Assembly: GCA_026184775.1 (NCBI GenBank)
Contig: JANCYW010000009.1
Span: 310,001-374,000 of the forward strand
DNA: 64,000 nucleotides
Direction: 5' to 3'
Source of the DNA: Cyanidium caldarium
Lineage: Eukaryota > Rhodophyta > Bangiophyceae > Cyanidiales > Cyanidiaceae
Position numbers and translations under genes: made by a program. A model generated the notes under the pieces. That model was not told the DNA's origin, did no database searches, and saw only the letters and a list, made by a program, of their open reading frames with translations. Shown one piece after another: positions 44,096 to 54,294 of the stretch. Numbering within the stretch: the stretch's first letter is position 1; every line of letters begins with the position of its first letter.

Positions 44096-45754
44096 CTACG
44101 CCTGAAAGCACCGTTTGAATTCCTCGCGAATGGCCGCAACGCGCTCGACAGACACGTCGCCATCACGCAGCAGTCGCCACTCGAGAAACTCAGCCCAGCT
44201 CAGACTCGCTTCTGAGGCGTCGGCGGCACCGTCCGAGCCGTTGCCTTGGGCAGCACTGCGATGGACCTCATCTCCTTCCAGCAGCTCCGGGTGGGTGCGG
44301 CGCATCTCCGCTTTCCACGCCAACGCCGAGGCAATGGTGTGCGGGTCAGGTACCGACGACGCCGACGTATCGATTGCTTCCCGCGCCTGCGCCTCTTGTT
44401 GCGCCAGCTGCCGTGATGTCTGGCGTTCGTACAGGCAGACGAAAAAGTCGGCCACCCGCCCGAGCGTGGCCGCGTACACCGCCACCCCGCTCAGCAGAAA
44501 AACAATGCAGAATGCGTGGGAGACGACATCCGAGGACGGCGGCGGACTCAGGCCGAGCGTGCTCAAACTGCTCACCGAGAAGAGCAGCGCCTCCGCAAAA
44601 GGCAGGTGCTCGTGCGTGATGCCGAACAGGGTGCCGGCCCCGATCCACACCCACAACAGCGAGTAGGACGATACGACGCTGCCCAGCGGCGACGAGATGA
44701 ACCGCGCCCACAACACCTGCATGTCGCTGGCCAGCAGTGCTAGGCCACGTAACGGGACGGCGGACGCGACCGCCGATGCGACAGTCGGCTCTGTGTCGGT
44801 TTCTTCCGCCAGCGCCTCGATACGCAGGCGGTAGGCATGCACCAGCTCCCCGCCGGTGCGCAGGAAACGCGGTGGATCGGTAAACAGCCAGCGCCACTGT
44901 AGTGAACGCCATGGGATTGTGAGCGACGCGATGCCATCCGCCGAATGGGCGGCGTCGGCCATGCCCCGGGCCAGCTTCTGTCGTCGCCGTTGCTGCCTCC
45001 GCAACATCGCCCTGGCGCGGCGCTCCATCTGTTGCTCCTGACGTTTCAGCGACTGTCGCACGAACAGACCCAACGCTCCGCCGAGCAGCAGGTTGCCGGC
45101 CAACAGATACGCAGCGGTAAACAGCCGCGACAGTGGATTCGTCGGTTGCATGTCGCCGTAGCCGACGTTCAGGCCGGCCTGCACCACAAAGTAGAGCGCA
45201 TCAATGGGCGACCATGACTCGGCGAAAGAATAGAAGGCGGTGCCGGTGGACAGATAGGCCACCACGAACGCCGCCGCCACTCTCGGTATCGACCAGAATG
45301 ACTTGAGCTGCGACTTTGGAGTGTCTTGCGGTGTTACCGACGATTCGGTGGAAAAAAGCGACGGTGGGTCCAACGAGGGGCGGCGCGGCCGATGGTCCAC
45401 CCCGGCGACATCGCGTCCCTCACGCGAATCACCTCGTAATTCACCCTGCAAACCGGATATATCACGGTGCCGCCTCCAGACGCCTGCTCGTTGCCGTCGC
45501 GCTCGCACGCCTCGCAGAGGTGGCCGAGAGGCCGCCGCCCAGGGCGGAGGACGCGTTCGCACTGCCCATCGTCCAGACGAGCCTCGTCTGACGTCATTTC
45601 TGTGCCCGTATAAAACTTCCCACTCACCTCCCACGAATGCCATCCTGAACCTCGTTCCTCTCCTGGATCGGTCGTCTCGCCAGTGCGACGTACGCTCAAC
45701 GTCCACCGCCTGGGTGGTCGACACGTCTCTCTCGGTGGCCACCAGATCGGCCAT
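44096..45754 (-). CDS. two-pore-type potassium channel with a degenerate second filter
   Basis: The protein of about 552 residues has four membrane helices in two pore units. Pore 1 has a classical filter, AGLNVGYGDMQPT (Asn195-196 region), and pore 2, in a matching position, reads SSLSTLGLSPPPSSD, without the GYGD/GFGD. After pore 2 comes FCIVFLLSGVAVYAATL and a charged C-terminus with an EF-hand-like end segment (LSWAEFLEWRLLRDGD). Plant TPK channels are tonoplast K+ channels with two GYGD-like filters. The N-terminal 120 residues are Arg-rich and not conserved. Met 45643 is an alternative start; the gene is divergent from NFU1. Confidence 0.72.
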   Translation of the reverse strand: MADLVATERDVSTTQAVDVERTSHWRDDRSRRGTRFRMAFVGGEWEVLYGHRNDVRRGSSGRWAVRTRPPPWAAASRPPLRGVRARRQRAGVWRRHRDISGLQGELRGDSREGRDVAGVDHRPRRPSLDPPSLFSTESSVTPQDTPKSQLKSFWSIPRVAAAFVVAYLSTGTAFYSFAESWSPIDALYFVVQAGLNVGYGDMQPTNPLSRLFTAAYLLAGNLLLGGALGLFVRQSLKRQEQQMERRARAMLRRQQRRRQKLARGMADAAHSADGIASLTIPWRSLQWRWLFTDPPRFLRTGGELVHAYRLRIEALAEETDTEPTVASAVASAVPLRGLALLASDMQVLWARFISSPLGSVVSSYSLLWVWIGAGTLFGITHEHLPFAEALLFSVSSLSTLGLSPPPSSDVVSHAFCIVFLLSGVAVYAATLGRVADFFVCLYERQTSRQLAQQEAQAREAIDTSASSVPDPHTIASALAWKAEMRRTHPELLEGDEVHRSAAQGNGSDGAADASEASLSWAEFLEWRLLRDGDVSVERVAAIREEFKRCFQA

Positions 45755-45871
45755 CGGTCGGCGCGCGCGCGTCGAGGACGCGTTTCGGGTTGCGGGACGT
45801 CGGTGTTCTCGCCGAAGACCAGAAGACGGGAACCGTGTCTGTCGTGCTGGTGCTGTTGCTGAGCTGCAATC

Positions 45872-46747
45872 GTGACAGCCATGTGGAGGAAGACGGCCAC
45901 TCTCCTGTCGCGCACGGCGCGGAGCTGGAAACGTCTGCACACCGCCGCGAACCGCCGCCTCGACCACGCGGCCGCCACCGCGACGGCCCCGTCCAAGCCG
46001 CGGGCGCCGACGTTGGCGGCCCTGCGGAACTCGGCAACCCCACGACACCACCCTCTCTTCCTGCAAGTGCCGCGGCGCAGCATGTTCATCCAGACCTCCA
46101 TCACCCCGAATCCGAACAGCGTCAAGTTCCTGCCGGGCACGGTGGTGATGGAGGACGAGCGCACCTGCGACTTTCCCACCTTTCGGGCGGCGTCGCGTTC
46201 GCCGCTGGCGCGGCACTTGTTCCAGGTCGACGGAGTGGTGGGCGTGATGTACGGTCCGGATTTTATCACGGTGTCCAAGCGCGAAGACGTGGACTGGTCG
46301 GTGTTGCGGCCGGAGATTTTCTCGGTGATCATGGATTTCTTCACCTCGGGGGAGGCGCTGTTTCCGGCGGACGGGGACAGCGCTGACGACGCCGCGGCAG
46401 CCGGCGGCCGCTCGGACACCGAGATCCTCGACACCGACCCCGAGCACGTGGCCATGATCAAGGAGCTGCTGGAGACGCGCATCAAGCCGGCCGTGGCGGA
46501 AGACGGCGGCAGCATTCTGTACTGCGGCTTCGAGGAGGAGACCGGCACGGTGCTGCTGGAAATGCAGGGTGCCTGCTCCAGCTGCTCCAGCAGCAGCGTC
46601 ACCCTCAAGAACGGGGTGGAAAACATGATGCGACATTACATACCGGAGGTGAAGGCCGTGCGGGAGGTAAAGAGTCCCGAGCGGCAGCGACTCGAGGCCG
46701 AGAGCGCCAAGATGCTGGCCGACCTCGAGCAACGGATGCACTCCTGA
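45872..46747 (+). CDS. NFU1: NFU1, mitochondrial iron-sulfur cluster scaffold
   Basis: The 291-residue protein has both domains of mitochondrial NFU1: the N-terminal Nfu domain beginning MFIQTSITPNPNSVKFLPG and the C-terminal NifU domain with the cluster-binding pair Cys235-x-x-Cys238 in GACSSCSSSSVTLKNG. NFU1 hands 4Fe-4S clusters to lipoyl synthase, complex I/II and aconitase. The first 68 residues are basic, rich in Arg, Ala and Ser and lack acids, a good mitochondrial presequence. MTAMWRK is the first in-frame ATG. The gene is divergent from the K+ channel with a 117-bp spacer. Confidence 0.93.
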   Translation: MTAMWRKTATLLSRTARSWKRLHTAANRRLDHAAATATAPSKPRAPTLAALRNSATPRHHPLFLQVPRRSMFIQTSITPNPNSVKFLPGTVVMEDERTCDFPTFRAASRSPLARHLFQVDGVVGVMYGPDFITVSKREDVDWSVLRPEIFSVIMDFFTSGEALFPADGDSADDAAAAGGRSDTEILDTDPEHVAMIKELLETRIKPAVAEDGGSILYCGFEEETGTVLLEMQGACSSCSSSSVTLKNGVENMMRHYIPEVKAVREVKSPERQRLEAESAKMLADLEQRMHS

Positions 46748-46897
46748 GAGGGAGCAGTGAGGTGCAGTTTGTAAAGAGAGTGAAAGAGGAGGATATAGAA
46801 CGGCGGTTATACTGCGGCTGGTGGCGACACGGGTGTCGTTCAGTACCCTGGCGCTGTGATGCTCTGCGTTGGGGCGCGCCCGTCGATCGTCGCAGGT

Positions 46898-46917
46898 TGT
46901 GTGTGTGTGTGTGTGTG
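46898..46917 (+). repeat. (TG)n microsatellite
   Basis: Ten TG units lie in the 257-bp spacer between NFU1 and UTP18, about 90 bp before the UTP18 ATG. It is the leader or promoter side of UTP18. Confidence 0.85.
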
Positions 46918-47004
46918 ACGGCGTGTCGGGGCGACCGAGGGAGTGGGAAGAATTGGACGAGAGATGCTCGTCACTAAGGAAGTGACCGGATGAATCACTC
47001 GTAA

Positions 47005-48675
47005 ATGGGTGAGTTGCGCGTGTACGAGGACCGGCAAGGTCAGGCGGCGGCGCCGCGTAGACAACCGCCGAAGCCGCCGACGGACGAGCCGTCGGAGGAG
47101 GTGCTGGCCGATCGGTTGTTTGGCGATGCGGCCGCCACAGAGGAGTTGGCAGCGAAGGGCCAGTCGCAGAGGAGGGGGAAGCGAGTGCGACAAGTGGGAG
47201 AGAAGGAAGACAACGGTCAGAATGCGACTGAGGATGGGCCACGGCACCCGAAGGTCTCGGCGGCCTGGCACGATCCCGACGATGCGGACGACGGCGGCGC
47301 GTTGCTGGCCGACACTCCCGCGAATACCCCTGCGAGCGTTTCCCTCACGGCACCTGCTCGACGGCGGAAACTGCGACGTGTCCCCCAGGAGACGCACGTG
47401 TCCAAGCGACAGTTTGTCGAGCGACTGGCGGAGCGATATCGAGCGCTGTACGGCGTGCCCGAGTGGGCCCAGCGACTGACGGATGCTGCAGTCAAGGACA
47501 GCAGTGTCGTGCCTCCGGAGCATACGACGGCTCCTCGGGCCGATGACGCGCACACGCCGGACTCTCCCTCATCTCGTCCACCACTGCCCAGTCGTCAGCT
47601 GCGCATTCGGCGGCTGACCGACGCCAACGCCGCTGCCCCGTCGGCGGCGGTGGTGCGCAGCCTGGAATTCCATCCTGGCGCCGGCCACTTACTGTTCACC
47701 GCGGGGCTGGACAAGCGCCTGCGCTTGTTCCACATCGGCGACGACGGCGAGTCGGCGTCGGCGGACGCTTTTCACGGCAACCGCTGTCTGCACACCGCCT
47801 GCTTTGCGGATCTGCCGGTGTGGTCGGCGCATTTTCTCGGTCCGCCGCGCTCGCCGTACGACCAACGGGTGGTGCTGGCCGGTCGTCGGCGCTACTTTTA
47901 CGAATACGACCTGGGCGCCATGCAGGCGCTGAAAGTGCGCACGCTGGAGTCGCTGCGGCACGAGCTGAGTTTCGAGCGCTTCATCGCCTCGCCGGCCATG
48001 CCGCTGATGGCATTTTACGGTGATAACGGACAGGTGGTGTTGGTGAGCGCCGCCAGCAAACAGGTGGTGGGGATGGTGCGGGTGGGCGGCGGCGCCGGTG
48101 CGGCTTGCGATCTGCGGGCGGCGGCGTTTTCCCCGGATGGACGCGTGCTGGCGTGTGCCGGCCGCACCGGCGGTTACGTATACCTATACGATATTCGAGC
48201 CGGCCGCGGATCAGCGTCGGAATCGCCGGGCACGCTGACGCCCGCACCGCTGGCGCGGCTGGCCGACGAGGGCTCGCTGCAATGCACGGCGCTGGCGTGG
48301 TCTCCATGCGGCCGGGTGCTGGCCACCGGCTCGGACAGCGGGGTGGTGAATTTGTATCCGATGGAGAAGGGCCAGGTCGATACGCGCTCCGCGTTGCATT
48401 ATCAACGTGCGGTGATGAACCTCACCACCCGCATCGATCATCTGAGCTTTACGCCGGACACGCAAGCGCTGGTGTACGCCTCCGGCGCCAAACGCAATGC
48501 GCTGCGGGTGCTGCACACCACCACCGGACACACGTTTGCCAACTGGCCCACGCAGCAGACGCCGCTGCAACGCGTGTCGGCCGCGGCGGTCTCGCCGGGC
48601 GGTGGGTATATGGCGGTGGGCAACGACCGCGGTCGGGCGCTGTTGTACCGCCTGGAGCACTATGCGCCGATGTAA
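47005..48675 (+). CDS. UTP18: UTP18, SSU-processome WD40 protein
   Basis: The 556-residue protein matches UTP18. A charged, Ala-rich N-terminal region (about 1-210) contains the UTP18 linker pattern EEVLADRLFGD near its start; the WD40 propeller begins VRSLEFHPGAGHLLFTAGLD and includes FADLPVWSAHF, GRRRYFYEYDLGAMQ and FSPDGRVLACAGRTG. UTP18 belongs to the UTP-B module of the U3 processome and recruits the exosome cofactor Mtr4 in yeast through an N-terminal arch-interacting motif; I could not find a clear LFxVD motif here. The ATG at 47005 is the first codon of the acidic N-terminus. Confidence 0.85.
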   Translation: MGELRVYEDRQGQAAAPRRQPPKPPTDEPSEEVLADRLFGDAAATEELAAKGQSQRRGKRVRQVGEKEDNGQNATEDGPRHPKVSAAWHDPDDADDGGALLADTPANTPASVSLTAPARRRKLRRVPQETHVSKRQFVERLAERYRALYGVPEWAQRLTDAAVKDSSVVPPEHTTAPRADDAHTPDSPSSRPPLPSRQLRIRRLTDANAAAPSAAVVRSLEFHPGAGHLLFTAGLDKRLRLFHIGDDGESASADAFHGNRCLHTACFADLPVWSAHFLGPPRSPYDQRVVLAGRRRYFYEYDLGAMQALKVRTLESLRHELSFERFIASPAMPLMAFYGDNGQVVLVSAASKQVVGMVRVGGGAGAACDLRAAAFSPDGRVLACAGRTGGYVYLYDIRAGRGSASESPGTLTPAPLARLADEGSLQCTALAWSPCGRVLATGSDSGVVNLYPMEKGQVDTRSALHYQRAVMNLTTRIDHLSFTPDTQALVYASGAKRNALRVLHTTTGHTFANWPTQQTPLQRVSAAAVSPGGGYMAVGNDRGRALLYRLEHYAPM

Positions 48676-48695
48676 ATGCGTATTGCGGGTGCGCC

Positions 48696-50177
48696 TCACT
48701 TCATGCGCTCACGGGCGCTCACGGGCCCCTCTCCGTGCTGGTTATTTTCCTCCTCCCCCTCTTCCTCGATCGCGATCTCGTGCGGCGGCGGCAAGTTCTC
48801 CACCTCCGACACCACCAGCCGCAGATCCTCCCGGAAAGCGTCGTCGCCGAGCGCGCTGCCGACGCGACTCTCAGAGCCAAACGCCGCCAAGTACCGCAGC
48901 AGTTTGTCCTTGTTGCGCGCCAGGATCTTCTTCACCGCGGCCGGTTTCTTGGGGTTGGCCACAATCAGCTTGAAGATGTGAAAGGCCTCGTACTGGATGG
49001 AGCGGCCCGGGTCCAGCATCAGCACCATAATCAGCTTGAGGTTTTCCACCAGGCTGATGTAGCGCGTCATGACGTAAAAGTTGGAACGGTCCAGCAGTAT
49101 CTCGCCCAGCAGCTTCAATCCCTGCCGCTTGGTGACGTAATTGGGCGCGCGCAGCAGCGCCGCATACTCTTCCAGGAAGAATCGATCAAAGTGCTGCAGC
49201 AGAAAGTCGGCGGCGACTTTCTTGTGTTTGGTGAGCACTGCTCGCAGCGTGGTGAAGGCGTCGCTGGCCACGTCAAAATTGTTCAACTGCACCAGGTGAA
49301 ACAGCAGCCAGAATCGCTCCGACTGGAAGAGAAACGTACGCACGCAGCTGTCGTGTCGGAACGCCTCGCGCAACATGGCGCCGCAGGTGAGCGCCACACT
49401 GGCTCGCCCGTAGTCTTGCATCAGCGCCTCCAGAATGGGGAGGTCCACCTGCAGGTTCCGCTCGGCCGCTTGTCGCCGCAGGATGTTGTTGAAGATGGCG
49501 GCAGCGTCTTTGCGCGACTCGAACTCCATATACGGGAGGGACGACGCCAACAGGAGCAGCAACTCGTGGTCGCACACCAGCGCTTGTAGCTGCATACGTT
49601 GCTCAGCCAGTTCCGCAGTATTGAGAGGTGCGTCGGCGGTGTTCGCTGCCGCTGCAGCGTGCGCATCATCCAGAGAGCCGCGACACGATCCCGCGGGCGA
49701 CACATTGGGCGGCGAGGTGTCCGCCGTCACCGCCGTGCCCGCCGACGAGCCGCTGTTCATTCGCGACAGTTCCGCGTCCGTCGGTCGCTCGGCGTCGTCG
49801 TACAAGTACTGCTTCAGCGCCACCAATCGCTGCGCCAGCTCTCGCCGCGCACGCTCCGCACTGTCACTGCTCCCCGTGCCGCGTTGGCGAGACCACGCGG
49901 ACGCCGCCGCCCGCGCCATCGACTCCAACACCCCCACCGTCCGGGAGGGGGCGACATCGGCCGCCGTCGCCCCCGACGCCACCGGCTCGTCCGACACCGC
50001 ACTGGTCAGCGTTTGCGTTGAGGCGCTGGCCGGCGGCGCGGTGGGCAATTCGGTGGCTCGCACTTGTTCCAGGGATGCTTTGACCTGCTGAGCGAGATCG
50101 GGTAGTGACGGCGGGGGTCGATCGGTGTCGTCCGCGGTGTCGGCGGTCTGTCGCCGGCCGCCCAACAGACCGAGCAT
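48696..50177 (-). CDS. Mo25/CAB39 scaffold protein
   Basis: The 493-residue protein is Mo25 in its C-terminal 320 residues: LPYMEFESRKDAAAIFNNIL, YVTKRQGLKLLGEILLDRSN, ISLVENLKLIMVLMLD and the final IQYEAFHIFKLIVANP. It is a Helical-repeat scaffold that, with STRAD in animals, activates LKB1; in fungi and plants it works with GC-kinases in polarity and division. The start at Met 50177 (MLGLLGG) resembles the short, Gly-rich starts of the family. Low-complexity Ala/Thr/Ser-rich insertions (about residues 50-170) enlarge it compared with the usual 340. Confidence 0.9.
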   Translation of the reverse strand: MLGLLGGRRQTADTADDTDRPPPSLPDLAQQVKASLEQVRATELPTAPPASASTQTLTSAVSDEPVASGATAADVAPSRTVGVLESMARAAASAWSRQRGTGSSDSAERARRELAQRLVALKQYLYDDAERPTDAELSRMNSGSSAGTAVTADTSPPNVSPAGSCRGSLDDAHAAAAANTADAPLNTAELAEQRMQLQALVCDHELLLLLASSLPYMEFESRKDAAAIFNNILRRQAAERNLQVDLPILEALMQDYGRASVALTCGAMLREAFRHDSCVRTFLFQSERFWLLFHLVQLNNFDVASDAFTTLRAVLTKHKKVAADFLLQHFDRFFLEEYAALLRAPNYVTKRQGLKLLGEILLDRSNFYVMTRYISLVENLKLIMVLMLDPGRSIQYEAFHIFKLIVANPKKPAAVKKILARNKDKLLRYLAAFGSESRVGSALGDDAFREDLRLVVSEVENLPPPHEIAIEEEGEEENNQHGEGPVSARERMK

Positions 50178-50798
50178 GGACTCCGAAAAAAGCCAAAGGC
50201 CGAAAGCGACACCGACCGAGTCTCCCCAAGAGGTAGGCACGAACCGCGACGCGTGTCTCCCGTGGCTCTCAGCGGGCCTCCTCCGCGCAGGGCCTGCCGC
50301 GGCCACGTCGACACGACAGCGCGCAGCGAATCGGGAGTTCCGCGCAGCACGACGGGATGCGAGCGTGCCGCTCGGCATCACAGAGGCCGCTTGCATCGGA
50401 AGGCGAGCACGCAGGCAAGCATAGGGCATGTTGGGGGAGGTGCCAGGCGAGATGGCAAGGAGGAACGTGTCAGTGGATGTGCGAGCGTCTTCGAGGGCGC
50501 ATGGAGAGGCTGTTGAGAGGGCGACGATGACTCGGATAGGAATGAACCCGGCGTTTTAGAGAGTCGCAGCGAGAATGGCGCGTCGAACGTCGCTGCGTAA
50601 TACCTCACGTGGGGCCATTGTCAATCGATGTGGACGTCATCACACAGTGGAGCAGGGCGGCGTCATGGGCGCGCCGCATACTCCCTACAAGCTTCTCACG
50701 GCCATCTCACGAGGCACTCACATCTCACAGACACCACCCGGCAATACCCCGTAGCCAACCTCTCTTCCGACGCGGCGACAATGTCCTCCCGTCACCTC
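50178..50798. other. intergenic stretch, no supported gene
   Basis: This spacer lies between two reverse-strand genes and holds the promoter of Mo25 and the 3' flank of the zinc-ribbon gene. No reading frame looks like protein and no repeat or RNA gene is visible. Confidence 0.4.
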
Positions 50799-51485
50799 TC
50801 AGTCGTTATCCTCGCGCACCTCCTTGGCCTCCACATTGATGGTGGCCGAGCCGGCCGGCTCCCGAAACACAAACGCGCCGCTGCGTTCCGCCTCGATGCG
50901 CTGCCCGCAGGACGGACACGGAAAGTCGCGTCCCACAATGCCGGCCACGTTGGCGTTGCAGTTGGGACATGCGCCCTCTTTCACGTTGTTGGCGAACCAC
51001 CATCGGAACGCCAGCACGCCCACCACCGGTGCAACGCTCAGCAGGGCGAACAACACCAGGAACGAGTCAAAGATGAACCCGATTCGACCCGTCACCACCA
51101 GCCACACCAGTAGCGCCCACGCGACCAGTTGTCCTTGGGAGGAGGAGAGGAATCGTCCGGCGCGCACAAGGAGGTCGTCCACCGGGGGTCCGTTCCGACC
51201 GCGTTGCGCCGTGAGGTTGCAGACGCCGTGCCGCCGTTGTGGATGGCTTGTCCGTCGGTGAACCGGAAATGATGGGTGCACCCCATGAAGAGCGCCTGCG
51301 GGTGCCCAGCCCAGCGACTGCGGGAGTCCCGAGCCACTGACGGCTGCGCTCTTGCACGCTCCGCTCACCGAAGCACCCGCTCCATTCCTCTGGAAACGGA
51401 CCGCCGCGCGCCCGGCAGCACCTACACGAAGCGCGCCACTTATAAAAGACAACTCTCGCGTTGACCCAAGCCTCCAATACCTCAT
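50799..51485 (-). CDS. zinc-ribbon membrane protein, probably organellar
   Basis: The protein of about 228 residues begins with a basic, Ser/Ala-rich presequence-like stretch (about 1-90), has two membrane helices (about 118-138, VAWALLVWLVVTG, and 142-165), then a zinc ribbon with paired CxxC knuckles: CPNCNANVAGIVG and CPSCGQRIE. The C-terminus is acidic with a final VREDND. Similar membrane-plus-ribbon proteins occur in plant plastids, where their role is largely unknown. The ATG at 51485 is the last Met before the membrane helices, so the start lies there or further upstream. I do not name the gene. Confidence 0.62.
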   Translation of the reverse strand: MRYWRLGSTRELSFISGALRVGAAGRAAVRFQRNGAGASVSGACKSAAVSGSGLPQSLGWAPAGALHGVHPSFPVHRRTSHPQRRHGVCNLTAQRGRNGPPVDDLLVRAGRFLSSSQGQLVAWALLVWLVVTGRIGFIFDSFLVLFALLSVAPVVGVLAFRWWFANNVKEGACPNCNANVAGIVGRDFPCPSCGQRIEAERSGAFVFREPAGSATINVEAKEVREDND

Positions 51486-51710
51486 GACTGCCGGCTTTGG
51501 CGGGTACACGACGTCTCGCCGCTCGCGACAGCTGCCCGACGCGGCGGCGCGGGCTCGACGCTCGGCGCTTTTCGGGTGCGCACCTCGTGGCTCGGTTACA
51601 GCAGGAGAAGGGAGCTTTGAGGAGAATCGGGGAACGCTGACCTCATAGCCGAGCACATCCCAGAGCATGCCTCTAGTCTCATTCCCTCTCCGACGTTTTT
51701 TGTCCTGATC

Positions 51711-52769
51711 ATGTTCGTGCCCACTGGTTTGCCTCGGTGCCGGATGACCATCACTCCGGACGCGCCCGACCACCCCTCCGCCTCCCGCGCCTGGGAACAC
51801 TTTTCTTCAATGGGATCACCGCGGTACATCTGCGCGCCGATGGTAGACGGCTCCGAACTGGCGTTCCGGCAGTTGGTGCGGCGGTACGGCGTGCAGTTGG
51901 CGTACACGCCCATGTTGCACTCGGCCAATTTTGTGCGCTGCCCCCAATTCCGTCGCGAGCACTTCACCACCTGCGCCGGCGACCGTCCGTTGGTGGCGCA
52001 ATTCTGTGGCAACCAGCCGGAGGTGGTATTGCAGGCGGCACGGTATGTGGAAGATCACGTCGATGCGGTGGATCTGAATCTGGGCTGTCCGCAGCATATC
52101 GCCCGACGCGGTCACTACGGCGCCTTTCTGCAAGACGATTGGGAGCTGGTCGCGCGCATCGTACGGACGCTGAGAGATGGCTGCCGGGTGCCGGTCTGGT
52201 GCAAGATACGTGTGTTCGACGATGTGCCGCGCACGCTGCAGTACGCCCAGATGCTCCAAGAAGCCGGCTGTTCGGTGTTGGCGGTGCACGGGCGCACCCG
52301 CGAGCAGAAGGGACAGACGCCCGGACCGGCCAACTGGGATACCATACGCGCCATCAAGCAGCATCTGCGCATTCCGGTGCTGATGAACGGCAACGTGCAG
52401 AGCTGGGCGGATGTGCAGCGCGGGCTGGCCGAGACCGGCACCGACGGGGTGCTGTCGGCCGACCGGCTATTGGCGTATCCGGCGCTCTTCTCCGGCCGGG
52501 AGGGCATCCCGGTGCGGCAGCTGGCGCACGAGTATTTGGAGTGCGTGCGGTCTTACGATCCGAGCACGTCGCCCAAAATCATCCGCAGCCACCTCTTTCG
52601 ACTGTTTCAGGACGAGGCGCGGGTGAATGTGCAGCTGCGCGACGGCCTTTTGGATGCGCAGTCGGTGGACGCGTTCGAGCGGCTGCTGCACGCCGTCAAA
52701 CCGGCGGATGCAGAGGCCGCGCTGCAGTCCGAAGATCACAAGGCGTCTCTGCCGGCGCCGCGGCGGTGA
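51711..52769 (+). CDS. DUS1: tRNA-dihydrouridine synthase DUS1-type
   Basis: The 352-residue protein is a DUS1-family flavoprotein. It has APMVDGSELAFR, the active-site cysteine in LNLGCPQHIARRGHYGAFL, VWCKIRVFDD, LAVHGRTREQKGQ and PVLMNGNVQSW. DUS1 reduces uridines 16 and 17 of the tRNA D-loop. The length agrees with yeast and animal DUS1 cores (without the long C-terminal tail). The final barrel segment GVLSADRLLAYPALF departs from the usual E-G-x-L-x-N-P-ALF. The ATG at 51711 or the inner one (MTITPDAPD) could start it. Confidence 0.9.
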   Translation: MFVPTGLPRCRMTITPDAPDHPSASRAWEHFSSMGSPRYICAPMVDGSELAFRQLVRRYGVQLAYTPMLHSANFVRCPQFRREHFTTCAGDRPLVAQFCGNQPEVVLQAARYVEDHVDAVDLNLGCPQHIARRGHYGAFLQDDWELVARIVRTLRDGCRVPVWCKIRVFDDVPRTLQYAQMLQEAGCSVLAVHGRTREQKGQTPGPANWDTIRAIKQHLRIPVLMNGNVQSWADVQRGLAETGTDGVLSADRLLAYPALFSGREGIPVRQLAHEYLECVRSYDPSTSPKIIRSHLFRLFQDEARVNVQLRDGLLDAQSVDAFERLLHAVKPADAEAALQSEDHKASLPAPRR

Positions 52770-52809
52770 GGCGGCGAGTCGCTCTGTCTCCGCTCCATCT
52801 GCCTCTGCT

Positions 52810-54294
52810 TTATCGATCCACTTCGCCAAACACCAGATCGAGCGTACCCACCATGGTCACGATGTCGGCGATCATATGGCCGCGGGCCATCATGTTCAGT
52901 CCGCTGAGGTGGGCAAAGCCGGGCGCACGAATGTGCACACGGTACGGCCGGTTGGTGCCGTCCGAGATCATGTACACGCCCTCCTCGCCTTTGGGCGCCT
53001 CCACCGCCGCATACGTCTCGCCGGCGGGCACCACGGTGCCCTCGGAGAAGAGCTTGAAAAAATGAATGAGCGACTCCATGGACGCTTTCATGTTGTGCCG
53101 GCTCGGCGGGGCGACTTTGCGGTCGTCCACGCGCACCTCCCCGTCCGGCATCTGGTTCAGACATTGTAGGATGATGTCCAGCGACTGACGCATCTCCTCC
53201 ATACGCACTAGGTACCGATCGTAACAGTCGCCGCGCGTGCCCGTCGGCACCCGAAAGTCGACAAACTCGTACGCATCGTACGGCTGCGCCTTGCGCACGT
53301 CCCACGGCACGCCGCTGCCGCGCAGCATCGGACCGCTGAAGCCCCACTTGAGCGCATCCGCGGCGGTCACCACCCCGATGTCCACCAGGCGCATCTTCCA
53401 GATGCGGTTCTCGGTGAGCAGCTCTTCCATTTCATCCAGGCGGGAGGCCATCTGCCTACACCACGCGTAGATGTCATCGCACATGCCCAGCGGCAGGTCC
53501 TGATGCACGCCGCCCGGCCGGATGTAGTTGGCGTGCATGCGGGCGCCGCTGGCGCGCTCGAAAAACTCGAACGTCTTCTCGCGCTCCTCGAACGCCGTGA
53601 AAAAGGGCGTCAGCGCGCCCACGTCCATGGCGTGCGTGGCCACCGCCAGCAGGTGGTTGGAGATGCGAGTGATCTCCGCCATCATGGTGCGGATGTACTT
53701 GGCGCGCAGCGGCACCTCCACCTTGAGCAGATTCTCCACCGCCAAGCTGAACACCTGCTCGTTGCACAGGATCGAGCAATAGTCCAGCCGGTCCATGTAT
53801 GGTAGCGCCTGCTGATACGTCTTGTACTCCATTAGCTTCTCGGTGCCGCGGTGCAGCAGGCCAACGTGCGGATCGGTGGACTCGACCACTTCGCCGTCCA
53901 GTTGCAGCACCAGCCGCAACACGCCGTGCGCTGCGGGATGTTGTGGGCCGAAATTGATGGAGAAGCTGCGAATCTCCCGCGAGTTTTCCAGGTTGGATTC
54001 CATGCGCTCCCGCTCGTACGGCTCCAGGTAGGCCGGATCCACCTCGCCGGTGAACGCGGCGTACTCGCGCAACCGCTGCTGCTCGCCGCGCTCTGCGGGA
54101 GGCGGTGCAGGCGTTGGGGCTGTGGACGGGATGCTGGTTCGTTTCTCCGGCAGGGTGCTGCGCGGTCGCAGCGCGGCGCCAGCGAGGGGCAGAAGGGTGG
54201 AGGCGGCGGTTGCCGGGAGGTTCCGCTGGGGATGGCGGAGGCGGAGGGAGCGCCCAACCGCTCGTGACGCCCGCAAGATACCATGTGCCTGCAT
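52810..54294 (-). CDS. NDUFS2: NADH dehydrogenase 49-kDa subunit (NDUFS2 / Nad7)
   Basis: The 494-residue protein is the mitochondrial complex I 49-kDa subunit. The quinone-site signatures are present: [51 protein letters not shown] and the terminal [12 protein letters not shown]. It supplies the quinone-binding pocket together with NDUFS7. A 70-90 residue presequence precedes the core (from SFSINFG), rich in Arg, Pro and Ala and starting at the ATG at 54294. The gene is nuclear here, whereas many algae keep nad7 in the mitochondrion. It lies 40 bp from DUS1, convergent. Confidence 0.96.
   Translation of the reverse strand: MQAHGILRASRAVGRSLRLRHPQRNLPATAASTLLPLAGAALRPRSTLPEKRTSIPSTAPTPAPPPAERGEQQRLREYAAFTGEVDPAYLEPYERERMESNLENSREIRSFSINFGPQHPAAHGVLRLVLQLDGEVVESTDPHVGLLHRGTEKLMEYKTYQQALPYMDRLDYCSILCNEQVFSLAVENLLKVEVPLRAKYIRTMMAEITRISNHLLAVATHAMDVGALTPFFTAFEEREKTFEFFERASGARMHANYIRPGGVHQDLPLGMCDDIYAWCRQMASRLDEMEELLTENRIWKMRLVDIGVVTAADALKWGFSGPMLRGSGVPWDVRKAQPYDAYEFVDFRVPTGTRGDCYDRYLVRMEEMRQSLDIILQCLNQMPDGEVRVDDRKVAPPSRHNMKASMESLIHFFKLFSEGTVVPAGETYAAVEAPKGEEGVYMISDGTNRPYRVHIRAPGFAHLSGLNMMARGHMIADIVTMVGTLDLVFGEVDR

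Noticed and set aside
45755-47242. Upstream extension of the K+ channel frame
   Set aside because: It lies antisense to NFU1, whose protein is fully conserved.
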